Below are positions 1 through 6,897 of a stretch of DNA of 15,765 bases, one piece after another (position 1 is the first letter of the stretch; each line of letters opens with the position of its first letter). Both the position numbers and the translations under genes were made by a program. The notes below the pieces were generated by a model. That model ran no database searches, was not told the DNA's origin, and saw only the letters and a program-made list of their open reading frames with translations. Source of the stretch: Syntrophomonas sp. UBA4922 (GTDB lineage: Bacteria; Bacillota; Syntrophomonadia; Syntrophomonadales; Syntrophomonadaceae); NCBI GenBank assembly GCA_002398825.1, contig DHBS01000007.1:97756-113520 (forward strand), in the 5' to 3' direction.

Positions 1-1
1 G

Positions 2-1633
2 ATGTCCTGCGATGAGCGGGTGCTTAAGGAAATCGGCGGCGAAACGAAAAAAGCCTACTCCATGTCGCTTCTGTCTTTAGCGGCGGAGCGACCCATCATT
101 GGCGGCAGCCCTCTCGCGTTCGGGGAGGGCGGCATGAAGGAACGGATCAAAAACGTGCTGAATTTCAAAAAGCCTTCTCGGGCGATCATCATTGCCGCTG
201 TCGCGCTCGTGGCGATTCTGAGCGTGGGCTTTGCGATGAACAGAGTAACCGCCGTCACCGGCGATTATGATTTTTACAACTTTAGCGTAAATGGATTCAT
301 GCTCGGTGCCGATATAAGCGAAATGGATACGTCAACCCTCACTCCCGCCGAATCATTGCATGTCAGCGACGGATACGATTTTAATTATGAAGAAGTACGT
401 TATAGTGCGGATGCGAACACTGGGCGGCTTATTAAAATGTTCGTCAACGTGTATGACGGCGCATATATTCCGGCGGTGACAATCCATAAGGACGAAGGCC
501 CCATATATATTCCCCATAATCTAAATACCATTGAGCAGGTTATCGATGTTTTCGGCCAAGGCGGGGGCGGCTGGCAGGATAGAGAGCAGGGTCTGCGCTA
601 TATGGAATACCGTCAGAAAGAGGGGCAATCGTCGGCAACGGTCAGGTTTGTCTATACAAATGGTGTGTCAGATGGGATAACCCATCGTCTTGTTTGGGTA
701 ATGGCTGAGAGCAGTTTGCCGTATCACGCGGAATCGAGGGATGTGTCATCCGCTGAGCCCTTTACATTTTCATCCGATGAAACTGATCTGATAAGACTTG
801 GTACACTTGCCTTCGACACGTATATGGAGTTTCTAATGAGTGAAAAAACTTCAGTCAATGAGCGGATCGCTTCATATAAGCTTAATGATATCTCTGTTAT
901 GGCAGGTGATATCAATGAATTCTGCGTTTCCCTGAATTATGATTTTACCACTGATAACAACAGCTATGTAAATCCCGCACGCGGCGCTAAAGGCAAGGGA
1001 ACCTGGCCCGACAATTATTTGGAGCTCAGAGTCCAGCATGCATATGAGGATATATACACTATCATAAGCATCGGCACAGGCGGCGGCGGGCAGGGACTCA
1101 CACCATACGCCTCGCAGCAAACCACACTTGAACCCATTGCCCCAGGGTGGTCGCCCGAGCAAAGTCTCGGCGCCGATATGGCGTCCCTTGACTACGCTTC
1201 AGATGATATCGTGATTTTCCACGGCTATTTCGGACTGTTTGTTTACGAGCTTGATTCGCGCCGGATCATACGTAGCCTTGATTTAAAACCGATCCATTGT
1301 AACGCAACGCAAGGCGACGATTATTGTGAGGTTTCGGTTAGCATGGATGGGAATACGGTGCAACTCCATCGTATGAGCAGTGAAAATATGTATGTTTATA
1401 CCGTTTCAGACAATACCCTGCGGGAAACGCCTTATGAGCTTATGAGCAATCGGTTTGGAGGCAATTTTGTCGCGACAGAGGATGTGATTGATCCCGAAAA
1501 ACTTGGGGCATATAGTGATCGCGCCGTCAAATTCGATACAGGGGAATATGGATATCTGCGTACCTCCGACTGGACGCTGGGCACACTCTCTTATGTACGC
1601 GATGACTCCCTGTTTTCTCTTTTCGGACGGTAG
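2..1633 (+). CDS. M56 family (BlaR1/MecR1-like) membrane sensor, C-terminal part; 5' end outside window
   Basis: Partial gene. The first visible residues, MSCDERVLKE, match the stretch just after the zinc-metalloprotease core of BlaR1/MecR1 proteins, where CDE(R/K)V follows the last helix of the M56 domain. The HExxH motif and N-terminal helices must lie upstream of base 1, so the apparent ATG at base 2 is internal. A membrane helix follows at about residues 58-80 (AIIIAAVALVAILSVGFAM). The remaining 460 or so residues should lie outside the cell. I see no SxxK/SxN/KTG penicillin-binding motifs in that domain. The last 170 residues, with FHGYFGLFVYEL and GEYGYLRTSDW stretches, look like a beta-rich domain that recurs in clostridial M56 proteins, as I recall them. 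In the family, the protease domain inactivates a BlaI-type repressor when the outer domain senses its signal. The signal here is unknown. A BlaI partner would be expected upstream, outside the window. Confidence 0.85.
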   Translation: MSCDERVLKEIGGETKKAYSMSLLSLAAERPIIGGSPLAFGEGGMKERIKNVLNFKKPSRAIIIAAVALVAILSVGFAMNRVTAVTGDYDFYNFSVNGFMLGADISEMDTSTLTPAESLHVSDGYDFNYEEVRYSADANTGRLIKMFVNVYDGAYIPAVTIHKDEGPIYIPHNLNTIEQVIDVFGQGGGGWQDREQGLRYMEYRQKEGQSSATVRFVYTNGVSDGITHRLVWVMAESSLPYHAESRDVSSAEPFTFSSDETDLIRLGTLAFDTYMEFLMSEKTSVNERIASYKLNDISVMAGDINEFCVSLNYDFTTDNNSYVNPARGAKGKGTWPDNYLELRVQHAYEDIYTIISIGTGGGGQGLTPYASQQTTLEPIAPGWSPEQSLGADMASLDYASDDIVIFHGYFGLFVYELDSRRIIRSLDLKPIHCNATQGDDYCEVSVSMDGNTVQLHRMSSENMYVYTVSDNTLRETPYELMSNRFGGNFVATEDVIDPEKLGAYSDRAVKFDTGEYGYLRTSDWTLGTLSYVRDDSLFSLFGR

Positions 1634-1688
1634 TATTGGAGAACAATCGAAACCCACATAAAACGAAAGACTGCCGCCTTTGTTGCAG

Positions 1689-1741
1689 CAAGCACTGAAT
1701 TTGGCCGCCCAAATTCGCTTGTTAGGGGCCTTCGCCCCTAA
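1689..1741. repeat. Two abutting stem-loops
   Basis: First stem: CAAGC plus GAATTTGG (1689-1693, 1697-1704) pairs with CCAAATTC plus GCTTG (1709-1721), with a 3-nt bulge and a CCGC loop. The second starts at the next base: TTAGGGGC (1722-1729) pairs with GCCCCTAA (1734-1741) around CTTC. Neither is followed by a T-run on the plus strand, so this is not a standard intrinsic terminator. It could be a structured repeat or the scar of a mobile element. Confidence 0.55.
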
Positions 1742-1884
1742 TACCTCAAAGTATTTATAGAAATGCTTTCTACAACAGCACCAATCAATATAAAGACGAT
1801 TCCAACCATCAGCGTTACTTTCTCCACTTTCCATATATAAATCATATAAATCACTCATGTTAGCGAAACTGAAACGAAAAAAAT

Positions 1885-1905
1885 GATGCTTGGCATCTTT
1901 ATTTT
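1885..1905. terminator. Short bidirectional terminator-like hairpin
   Basis: GATGC (1885-1889), loop TTG, GCATC (1893-1897), then TTTATTTT on the plus strand. On the minus strand the same stem is followed by a run of seven T. The stem is only 5 bp, so it is weak. On the plus strand it would separate the M56 sensor gene from the sigma factor operon. Confidence 0.4.
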
Positions 1906-1979
1906 GACAATACTCCTACATTTTTCAGCTCAGAGAATTTTCATTCAATCATTCCCATGAAAACATGGAAAAATAAAAA

Positions 1980-2007
1980 TTGAACAGCTCATCATTTTGG
2001 GTATTAT
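1980..2007 (+). promoter_or_regulatory. Possible sigma-A-type promoter upstream of the sigma factor operon
   Basis: TTGAAC (1980-1985), 16-bp spacer, TATTAT (2002-2007). It lies about 135 bp before the start codon. The DNA here is AT-rich and chance matches are likely. If the ECF factor controls itself there should be a second, ECF-type promoter, which I could not identify. Confidence 0.3.
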
Positions 2008-2142
2008 CAAACGTTTATACTATGGGGACATCCCTGGGTATTTAAATGTTGCTTTATTAAAACCATTTTTTAAGATTTTTAATCATCTTAGATGCCTTAA
2101 AACGTTTTTATATGATAAGGGAATCTTTCCGGAGGATTAACC

Positions 2143-2643
2143 TTGCTGCATGAAGACGAATTGCTGCAAAGAATAAAAGATGGCGATATTTCAAGTCTGG
2201 ATGAACTTGTTGCGCTTTATTATCCGGGCATACTTCGTTATTGCCTGTGGCATACACAGAACAGGCAGACGGCCGAGGATGCGACGCAGGAAACTTTTTT
2301 GAAAGCCATCCGGCACCTTGATGCATATGTTCATCGCGGCAAATTCAAAGCCTACATTTACAAAATCGCCGCCAATGCGTGCATTGATTATAGCCGCAAA
2401 AGGATCACAGAGCGGTTGCCGGATGATTTGGCGGAATCCGACAACCGCTTGGAACAGATTGAATCGGAGGAAAACTTTGCATGGCTGCTGCGCCGTTTGC
2501 CAAACGAACAACAAGAAGTCGTAATGCTGCGTTTCGTACACGAGTTGAAAATCCGGGAAATCGCGGAGGTTACAGGCGTGCCGATGCGCACGGTACAGTC
2601 CCGGCTGCGGAGCGCCTTAAAACGAATTGAAAAAGACCTTTGA
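2143..2643 (+). CDS. ECF-type RNA polymerase sigma factor
   Basis: A 166-residue sigma-70 family protein with only regions 2 and 4, as in ECF factors. Region 2 covers about residues 20-87, including the typical TAEDATQETFLKA and FKAYIYKIAANACIDYSRK stretches. Region 4 covers about 110-165 and ends in the helix-turn-helix IAEVTGVPMRTVQSRLRSAL. The start is TTG, fixed by a GGAGG site at 2131-2135 with 7-nt spacing; the ATG at 2150 is out of frame. The next gene begins 16 bp after the stop and has its own strong ribosome site, so the two are almost certainly co-transcribed. In the family, such factors direct RNA polymerase to a small regulon, often including their own operon, when a membrane partner releases them. 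Here the neighbouring membrane protein and ABC transporter are the likely partner and target. Confidence 0.92.
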   Translation: MLHEDELLQRIKDGDISSLDELVALYYPGILRYCLWHTQNRQTAEDATQETFLKAIRHLDAYVHRGKFKAYIYKIAANACIDYSRKRITERLPDDLAESDNRLEQIESEENFAWLLRRLPNEQQEVVMLRFVHELKIREIAEVTGVPMRTVQSRLRSALKRIEKDL

Positions 2644-2659
2644 TAAGGAGGGGAGATAG

Positions 2660-3448
2660 ATGAACAGAAAAATGCGTTCAAAATTACAGGCTGCGCTGAA
2701 AGACCAGCCCGCCCTGCAAATATCGAAGGAACATCTGACCCAAACAATGCAAGCGGCCCGCATGGCGTACCAAAACCGCAGGCAGCGGGAGCGTATCCAA
2801 TATTCGGCTTTCCTGCTGCGGCAGGTACGGTTTATCGGCGCGACCGTTTGGCTGTTGCAGGGACTTCTTTTGTTATGCGCCTTTTGGCTGTTTGGTTTTG
2901 CGATCACGGATACTGTTTCTGATCTCGCTCCGCGCCATTTGCCGGTACTTCTCGGCTGTTTTGCAGTCTTTATCGCCATGACCGGCATCCCTTTTATCGG
3001 GCGCTCGGCACAGTATAGAATGCTTGAAGTGGAAATGGCGACGCGAATTTCGATTCCAAAACTATTGCTGACCCGGATTCTTCTTATAGGCATTGGCAAT
3101 GTACTGCTGCTTACGGTTTCTTTACTTCTGGCAAGAACAGGAACAGAGTTTGGTACAGGAAACATCGCCATATACCTGCTGCTGCCGTATTTGATTGCAT
3201 GCTGCGGCTGTTTGTTTATTCAGATATACGCCCATGGCCGACACCAAGGATTTGCCTGCACCACCTATTGTTTCTTCTTGATTTTGCTGCTTTTTATACT
3301 GTACAAGACTGCCCCGGTGGTTTATAAACAGGCCTCAGTCGGAGTTTGGGGAGCGTTATGTGCACTGTGTGCAGTGATTCTCGCCGCAGGGTTGTATCGT
3401 CTGCTTCATAAGGCGGCCTCCCTCGACCTATGCGCGAACGGAATATAA
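2660..3448 (+). CDS. Six-helix membrane protein, possible anti-sigma factor
   Basis: 262 residues; family not recognised. The first 55 or so residues are soluble and highly charged (NRKMRSKLQAALK and QNRRQRERIQ stretches). Six hydrophobic segments follow at roughly 58-82, 93-114, 134-157, 168-188, 201-222 and 229-250. A strong ribosome site (AAGGAGGGG) precedes the ATG. Its position directly after an ECF sigma gene, with a cytoplasmic N-terminal domain followed by membrane helices, fits a membrane anti-sigma factor that binds the sigma factor through its N-terminus. This is inference from context: I see no zinc-binding HxxxCxxC motif of the classic ZAS anti-sigma domain. It could instead be an accessory permease subunit of the ABC transporter downstream. 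Confidence 0.75.
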   Translation: MNRKMRSKLQAALKDQPALQISKEHLTQTMQAARMAYQNRRQRERIQYSAFLLRQVRFIGATVWLLQGLLLLCAFWLFGFAITDTVSDLAPRHLPVLLGCFAVFIAMTGIPFIGRSAQYRMLEVEMATRISIPKLLLTRILLIGIGNVLLLTVSLLLARTGTEFGTGNIAIYLLLPYLIACCGCLFIQIYAHGRHQGFACTTYCFFLILLLFILYKTAPVVYKQASVGVWGALCALCAVILAAGLYRLLHKAASLDLCANGI

Positions 3449-3488
3449 CCGAGGCGGGAAGCCCCTAGCCTCATTGCAGCGGTGTGTC

Positions 3489-3512
3489 GAAACTGCTTCG
3501 CAGTTTCTTCCT
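3489..3512 (+). repeat. 8-bp stem hairpin between the membrane protein and ABC ATPase genes
   Basis: GAAACTGC (3489-3496), loop TTC, GCAGTTTC (3500-3507), then TTCCT. It lies in the only sizeable gap (about 95 bp) of the operon. It could partly terminate transcription, protect one end of a processed mRNA, or be part of a dispersed repeat. The T-tract is broken by C, so full termination is unlikely. Confidence 0.45.
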
Positions 3513-3544
3513 ATGCTTAAAGAACATAAAAAAGGAGCATGAAC

Positions 3545-4435
3545 ATGGAGCTTGCGATTCATGGGTTGACCAAACGGTATAAGGATAAAACCGCCGTAAA
3601 TAATGTAAGCCTGACACTTACCCCCGGCGTATGGAGTCTTCTCGGTGCAAACGGAGCGGGCAAAACAACCTTAATGCGGATGGTGGCCGGAATTTTAACG
3701 CCTACTTCCGGCAAAGTCCAATATGACGGCATAGAAATCAAAATGTTGGGCGAAGCCTACCGGGATGTCTTTGGCTATCTGCCGCAGACCTTTGGATTTT
3801 ATCCGGAATTTACGGTGGCGGACTATCTGCAATATATGGCTTCGCTGAAAGGGTTGTCTAAAAGGGAAACCAATCAAAAAATAGACGAGCTGCTTCACAA
3901 GCTAACCCTTGCGGACGTTCGGAACAAGCATATCCGCAAGCTGTCGGGGGGGATGCAGCGCAGAGTGGGGATAGCACAGGCGCTTTTGAACGACCCGGAT
4001 ATTTTGATTCTGGACGAACCCACCAGCGGCCTTGACCCTGGCGAGCGCATACGCTTCCGAAATATCCTTTCGGAGTTTGCGCAGCAACGGATTGTATTGA
4101 TTTCCACCCACATTGTGTCCGACGTGGAATATATTGCGAACCGCAACGCGATTATGAAAGACGGACAAATTATTGCGGTCGGCACTACAGACGAGCTTGT
4201 GAAAATGATGGGCGGCAAGGTATGGCAAGGAACGATTCCAGCGGAACAGCTTCATCATTATGAGCGTACCGTCCGGGTTGTGACCGTCCGCAATGAAGAA
4301 GGCGGGAGAGTATCGGTACGGTATGTTTCGGAAAGTCCGGGCTTGCCGGATTCACAGACCGCCTCCCCCCGGCTTGAGGATTTGTATCTCTGGCTGTTTC
4401 GTGGCGAGGAAGCCGTAAAGGAGGATGCCATATGA
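3545..4435 (+). CDS. ABC transporter ATP-binding protein
   Basis: ATPase subunit of an ABC-2 type transporter; powers the permease encoded next. Numbering from the upstream ATG at 3539, it has Walker A GANGAGKTT (36-44), Q-loop YLPQ (80-83), signature LSGGMQRR (135-142), Walker B ILILDEP (155-161) with D-loop SGLDP, and the switch histidine in STH (189-191), so it should be active. About 90 residues follow the core, ending in LEDLYLWLFRG, a tail common in this group. Two in-frame ATGs exist. The one at 3545 is preferred because GGAG at 3534-3537 lies 7 nt before it, but only 1 nt before the one at 3539. The stop overlaps the permease start (ATGA), so the two are translationally coupled. The substrate cannot be told from the sequence; antimicrobial-peptide or lantibiotic export/resistance is a common role for such modules. 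Confidence 0.93.
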   Translation: MELAIHGLTKRYKDKTAVNNVSLTLTPGVWSLLGANGAGKTTLMRMVAGILTPTSGKVQYDGIEIKMLGEAYRDVFGYLPQTFGFYPEFTVADYLQYMASLKGLSKRETNQKIDELLHKLTLADVRNKHIRKLSGGMQRRVGIAQALLNDPDILILDEPTSGLDPGERIRFRNILSEFAQQRIVLISTHIVSDVEYIANRNAIMKDGQIIAVGTTDELVKMMGGKVWQGTIPAEQLHHYERTVRVVTVRNEEGGRVSVRYVSESPGLPDSQTASPRLEDLYLWLFRGEEAVKEDAI

Positions 4436-5685
4436 AGCGCATGATAGCTTTGGAACTCAAACGGGTGGCAAAAACCCGTTCCACATGGATACTGGCGGTG
4501 GGGGCACTGCTGCTGTCAGTCATTATGGCACTTTTGGTTATCTCCTTTGCGCGCCATTGGAACCTTGATGAAAATGGTACGGAAGTAAGGCTTACCGGCA
4601 GGGATGCGATACAGGCAAATCAGGAAATGCTGAAACCGATTGAGGGTGAGCTTACGCCGGAGAAAATACGAGCCGCCTTTGAAGCCTATCATGAGGTATA
4701 TGAAACCTATGGAGCAAAGATGGAGGATATACCCAAAGATGTATATTATCAAAAAATATCGCCAATTAATGCTATATTAAATAACGTACGCGAGGTCTAT
4801 GTGGATAAATCCACCGGCATTCCCGTGCCGCTGTATGAGATTTCACCTGAAGAAGCGGCCAACTTCTACCAGCAACGCACGGAGCGCCTTGCGGACTATC
4901 TGTCAAAAGAATATAAGGATGCTCCCGATGCCGTGGAACAAGCTCTTGCAACAAATGAGAAAGTAAAAGCGCCCTTCTATTATCTATATGGCGTTGGGGA
5001 CAGCGACACGTCGGAGTATCTGACCATGTGCATTTTCCTGTTGGTTATGTTATGCACAGTCATTGCCGCGCCCATCTTCTCCGCTGACTATCAAAGCGGC
5101 GCGGATGACATTTTGCGTTGCGCCAAACATGGAAGGCAACGTTTGGCAATTGTAAAGCTGTTGTCCGCGATTTTGCTTACAACCGCAATTTTTGCGGTCT
5201 GCGTATCGGCCTTTATATTGATTTCATACGCCGCATTCGGTTGGGATAGTCTGAAAACAACGCTGCAACTGGCGTTTTCCGCAATATCCTTTATACCGCT
5301 TACCGTAGGAGAAGCCAATACGCTGGTTGTCTTTTCCGGTCTGCTTACTTTCCTGGCGACGGTATGCTTTACACTATTTCTTTCAACCAAATTCAAAAAT
5401 CCGATTACAGTCTTGGGACTTGCCCTTGGCGGCTGTTTGTTGCCCACTGTTTTATCTTTTGCCGGAAGCGGCGCCAATATCGAAAACTGGATCAGGCTAT
5501 GCTTGCCCTCAGGGGGAGTCGGACTTAGAAACAGCTTTTTCTTTGAGTTGACCGAATTTAACTTTTTACCTCTTGGGCCGATCAGCGTCTGGACACCGTA
5601 TATCATCCCGGTGGCGGCAGGGATAGAGATTGTCTTGTGCTTTATCCTTGCAGTACACTCTTATTCCCGGCATGAAGCGTCCTGA
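4432..5685 (+). CDS. ABC-2 type transporter permease
   Basis: 417-residue membrane subunit partnered with the preceding ATPase. It has an N-terminal helix at about residues 18-40, then a large, probably extracellular domain to about 195, then hydrophobic segments near 199-218, 243-268, 281-300, 305-321, 325-345 and 387-410. The loop YQSGADDILRCAKHGR after the second helix is the typical cytoplasmic coupling segment of ABC-2 permeases, which contacts the ATPase. The start ATG overlaps the ATPase stop by 4 nt, with AAAGGAGG at 4417-4424. This is the last intact gene of the sigma factor operon. The large outer loop suggests handling of a peptide or envelope-associated substrate, but nothing identifies it. 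Confidence 0.88.
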   Translation: MKRMIALELKRVAKTRSTWILAVGALLLSVIMALLVISFARHWNLDENGTEVRLTGRDAIQANQEMLKPIEGELTPEKIRAAFEAYHEVYETYGAKMEDIPKDVYYQKISPINAILNNVREVYVDKSTGIPVPLYEISPEEAANFYQQRTERLADYLSKEYKDAPDAVEQALATNEKVKAPFYYLYGVGDSDTSEYLTMCIFLLVMLCTVIAAPIFSADYQSGADDILRCAKHGRQRLAIVKLLSAILLTTAIFAVCVSAFILISYAAFGWDSLKTTLQLAFSAISFIPLTVGEANTLVVFSGLLTFLATVCFTLFLSTKFKNPITVLGLALGGCLLPTVLSFAGSGANIENWIRLCLPSGGVGLRNSFFFELTEFNFLPLGPISVWTPYIIPVAAGIEIVLCFILAVHSYSRHEAS

Positions 5686-5718
5686 TCGGCTAAGGCCTAA
5701 ATTTCACCATTGTTGGGA

Positions 5719-5894
5719 ATGGGGTTCTTCTTGCGTCACCACACGGGTTTGCTTATCTTGTCCGGCGCACCGTTGCCTATCGGAGGCATTTTTCCTTTCC
5801 TCGTCATTGCGGCGGCAATCAACGGCGACGTCAACGCATCAACACCGTCCTAAAAAACTACGAGGAGTATATTGACGCTTTTAAAATAACATAA
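5719..5894 (+). pseudogene. Frameshifted remnant of a small membrane protein gene
   Basis: Just after the permease, 5719-5853 reads as a hydrophobic peptide (MGFFLRHHTGLLILSG, then PIGGIFPFLVIAAAIN) that stops early. From about 5800 a different frame reads RRRQRINTVLKNYEEYIDAF and stops at 5892-5894. Joined, these resemble a helix followed by a basic, charged cytoplasmic tail, as if one gene had suffered a frameshift. There is no ribosome site before 5719. I do not recognise the family. It may be the decayed end of a fifth operon gene. Confidence 0.4.
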
Positions 5895-5950
5895 CATCAT
5901 AACCTGCATGTGAGCGCGTCCCCCTCTTTCCGTGCTTTTCCATAGGAGAC

Positions 5951-5975
5951 AATCGGGGTATTTCTCCGATTTTGG
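5951..5975 (+). terminator. Terminator-like hairpin after the ABC operon
   Basis: AATCGGGG (5951-5958) pairs with CTCCGATT (5964-5971), with one G-T wobble, around a 5-nt loop; it ends in TTTT, then GGGC. A weak intrinsic terminator, placed as expected between the operon with its remnant and the next regulator gene. Confidence 0.4.
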
Positions 5976-6020
5976 GCACAGACCTTTATCTCTCGTTTTT
6001 TGGATATATTAAGTAGAAAA

Positions 6021-6085
6021 ACTTTTTGTAAAGGAAACTTGACAAAAAGTAAGTGCTTTGTCAAAATATATGTAAAGGAAACTTG
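6021..6085 (+). promoter_or_regulatory. Promoter and layered operator of the XRE cassette
   Basis: A -35 TTGACA (6039-6044) lies 17 bp before a weak -10 CAAAAT (6062-6067). Three symmetric elements overlap it. A direct repeat TGTAAAGGAAACTTG occurs at 6027-6041 and 6071-6085, exactly 44 bp apart. Inverted repeat ACTTTTTGT/ACAAAAAGT lies at 6021-6029 and 6042-6050. Inverted repeat TTGACAAA/TTTGTCAA lies at 6039-6046 and 6057-6064. One copy of the direct repeat covers the -35 and the other covers the likely transcription start, fitting repression by the Cro/C1-type protein encoded immediately downstream. Confidence 0.65.
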
Positions 6086-6105
6086 TCGGGCGGGAGGATG
6101 ACTAT

Positions 6106-6306
6106 TTGAAAAATAATGTTGAAAGGATACGAAAAGAAAAAGGGCTAAGTCAAGAGGAACTTGCTAAAAGATTGCGGGTTTCTCGGCAAACGATAAGCTC
6201 CATAGAAACGGGAAAATACAATCCCTCATTAGATTTGGCCTTTGCCATAGCCGATTTTTTTAATAAAAAGATCGAAGACATTTTCATTTATGAAAGGAGC
6301 AAATAG
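6106..6306 (+). CDS. Small XRE (Cro/C1-type) transcriptional regulator
   Basis: 66 residues, almost wholly a helix-turn-helix domain: RIRKEKGLSQEELAKRLRVS then RQTISSIETGKYNPSLDLA, ending in an acidic/aromatic tail (KIEDIFIYE). This is the usual length of the YgzD-like group of small repressors found beside small membrane proteins in Bacillota. The start is TTG, supported by GGGAGG at 6092-6097 with 8-nt spacing. Repeats in the promoter just upstream suggest that it represses itself and the following gene. It ends 2 bp before the next start, and the next gene's ribosome site lies within its last codons, so the pair is coupled. The pair is AT-rich compared with the ABC operon to its left. Confidence 0.92.
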   Translation: MKNNVERIRKEKGLSQEELAKRLRVSRQTISSIETGKYNPSLDLAFAIADFFNKKIEDIFIYERSK

Positions 6307-6308
6307 CC

Positions 6309-6752
6309 ATGAAAAAAAGCTATTTATGGTGTGGTTTAAGTTTTATTGGAATTGGCTGCGTTTTAATAGGTGCCACAATTATTTTTGACACGAGGCTGCA
6401 AAGTTTATTGTACGGTTTTGCTGGTGCGCTTATTGGCCCCGGAGCGGTAATGGCAGGAAAATATTTTTATTGGATCATGCCGGAAAATGCAGAGAGATAT
6501 AAAGAAAAACTTGATCATGAATCTATCGAGATACATGACGAAAGAAATGAGGGGTTAAGAAACAAGGCGGGCAGATATGCTTTCCTTTTGAGTCTTTTTG
6601 TTATTTCCACATCAATAGTTGTTTTTTCTATTCTGGGGGAATTGGAAGTCATAGAAAACACGCGCATAATTATCATGTACTTAGGAGCATTGTTTCTTTT
6701 TCAAATCGTATCGCTATCTGTGTTCCATCGGCATTTGCAAAAAAAATGTTAA
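6309..6752 (+). CDS. Four-helix membrane protein paired with the XRE regulator
   Basis: 147 residues. Hydrophobic helices lie at about 5-26, 30-50, 88-109 and 118-140. Between the second and third is a charged cytoplasmic loop, ERYKEKLDHESIEIHDERNE, followed by GLRNKAGRYA; this 'DERNE..R.KAG' loop is typical of the DUF2178-like proteins often found with small XRE repressors. The molecular role of the family is not known to me. AAAGGAG at 6293-6299 lies 9 nt before the ATG, inside the end of the regulator gene. Probably expressed only when the upstream repressor is released. Function is inferred from context only. Confidence 0.8.
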   Translation: MKKSYLWCGLSFIGIGCVLIGATIIFDTRLQSLLYGFAGALIGPGAVMAGKYFYWIMPENAERYKEKLDHESIEIHDERNEGLRNKAGRYAFLLSLFVISTSIVVFSILGELEVIENTRIIIMYLGALFLFQIVSLSVFHRHLQKKC

Positions 6753-6755
6753 AGT

Positions 6756-6871
6756 TATTTTATTCTGCCCTTTGCCGATAAATTCCCATGGGATACCGAG
6801 TTTGACCCTGTCCGCCTGGAATTCGGCGAGGTTTACGCCTCGCTGCGCAAAAAAGGTGGATGCGGATAGTC
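6756..6871 (+). pseudogene. Short coding remnant of unknown family
   Basis: After the membrane protein stop, the same frame reads LPFADKFPWDTEFDPVRLEF, then GEVYASLRKKGGCG and a stop, with no start codon or ribosome site. It is more GC-rich than the preceding cassette, and its residue make-up looks like real protein. A neighbouring frame continues with DADSPAESKAEEILYSFF, which could be the same protein after a frameshift. I do not recognise it. It may mark the right edge of the XRE cassette insertion. Confidence 0.3.
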
Positions 6872-6897
6872 CGGCAGAATCAAAGGCTGAAGAGATA

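Larger units (their letters stand above)
1634..2142. other. 509-bp intergenic region with hairpins and AT-rich leader
   Basis: No convincing gene. It holds two hairpins back to back (1689-1741), a terminator-like hairpin (1885-1900), a possible promoter (1980-2007) and an AT-rich leader up to the sigma factor gene. On the minus strand, 1738-1854 encodes a 38-residue hydrophobic peptide (GTG start, core MVGIVFILIGAVVESI) ending in NTLRY. Its stop codon falls inside the second hairpin. It has no ribosome site that I can see, so it may be a remnant of a small membrane protein rather than a gene. Confidence 0.5.

Noticed and set aside
1406..1858. 150-codon minus-strand frame overlapping the end of the first M56 gene
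   Set aside because: Two-thirds is antisense to the conserved C-terminus of the sensor. The only protein-like part is in a different frame (1738-1854), treated separately.
1955..1968. CCATG-AAAA-CATGG hairpin
   Set aside because: A 5-bp stem in AT-rich DNA with no T-tract; expected by chance.
5091..5606. 171-codon minus-strand frame opposite the permease
   Set aside because: Antisense shadow of a clear ABC-2 permease; no ribosome site and lysine/serine-rich shadow composition.
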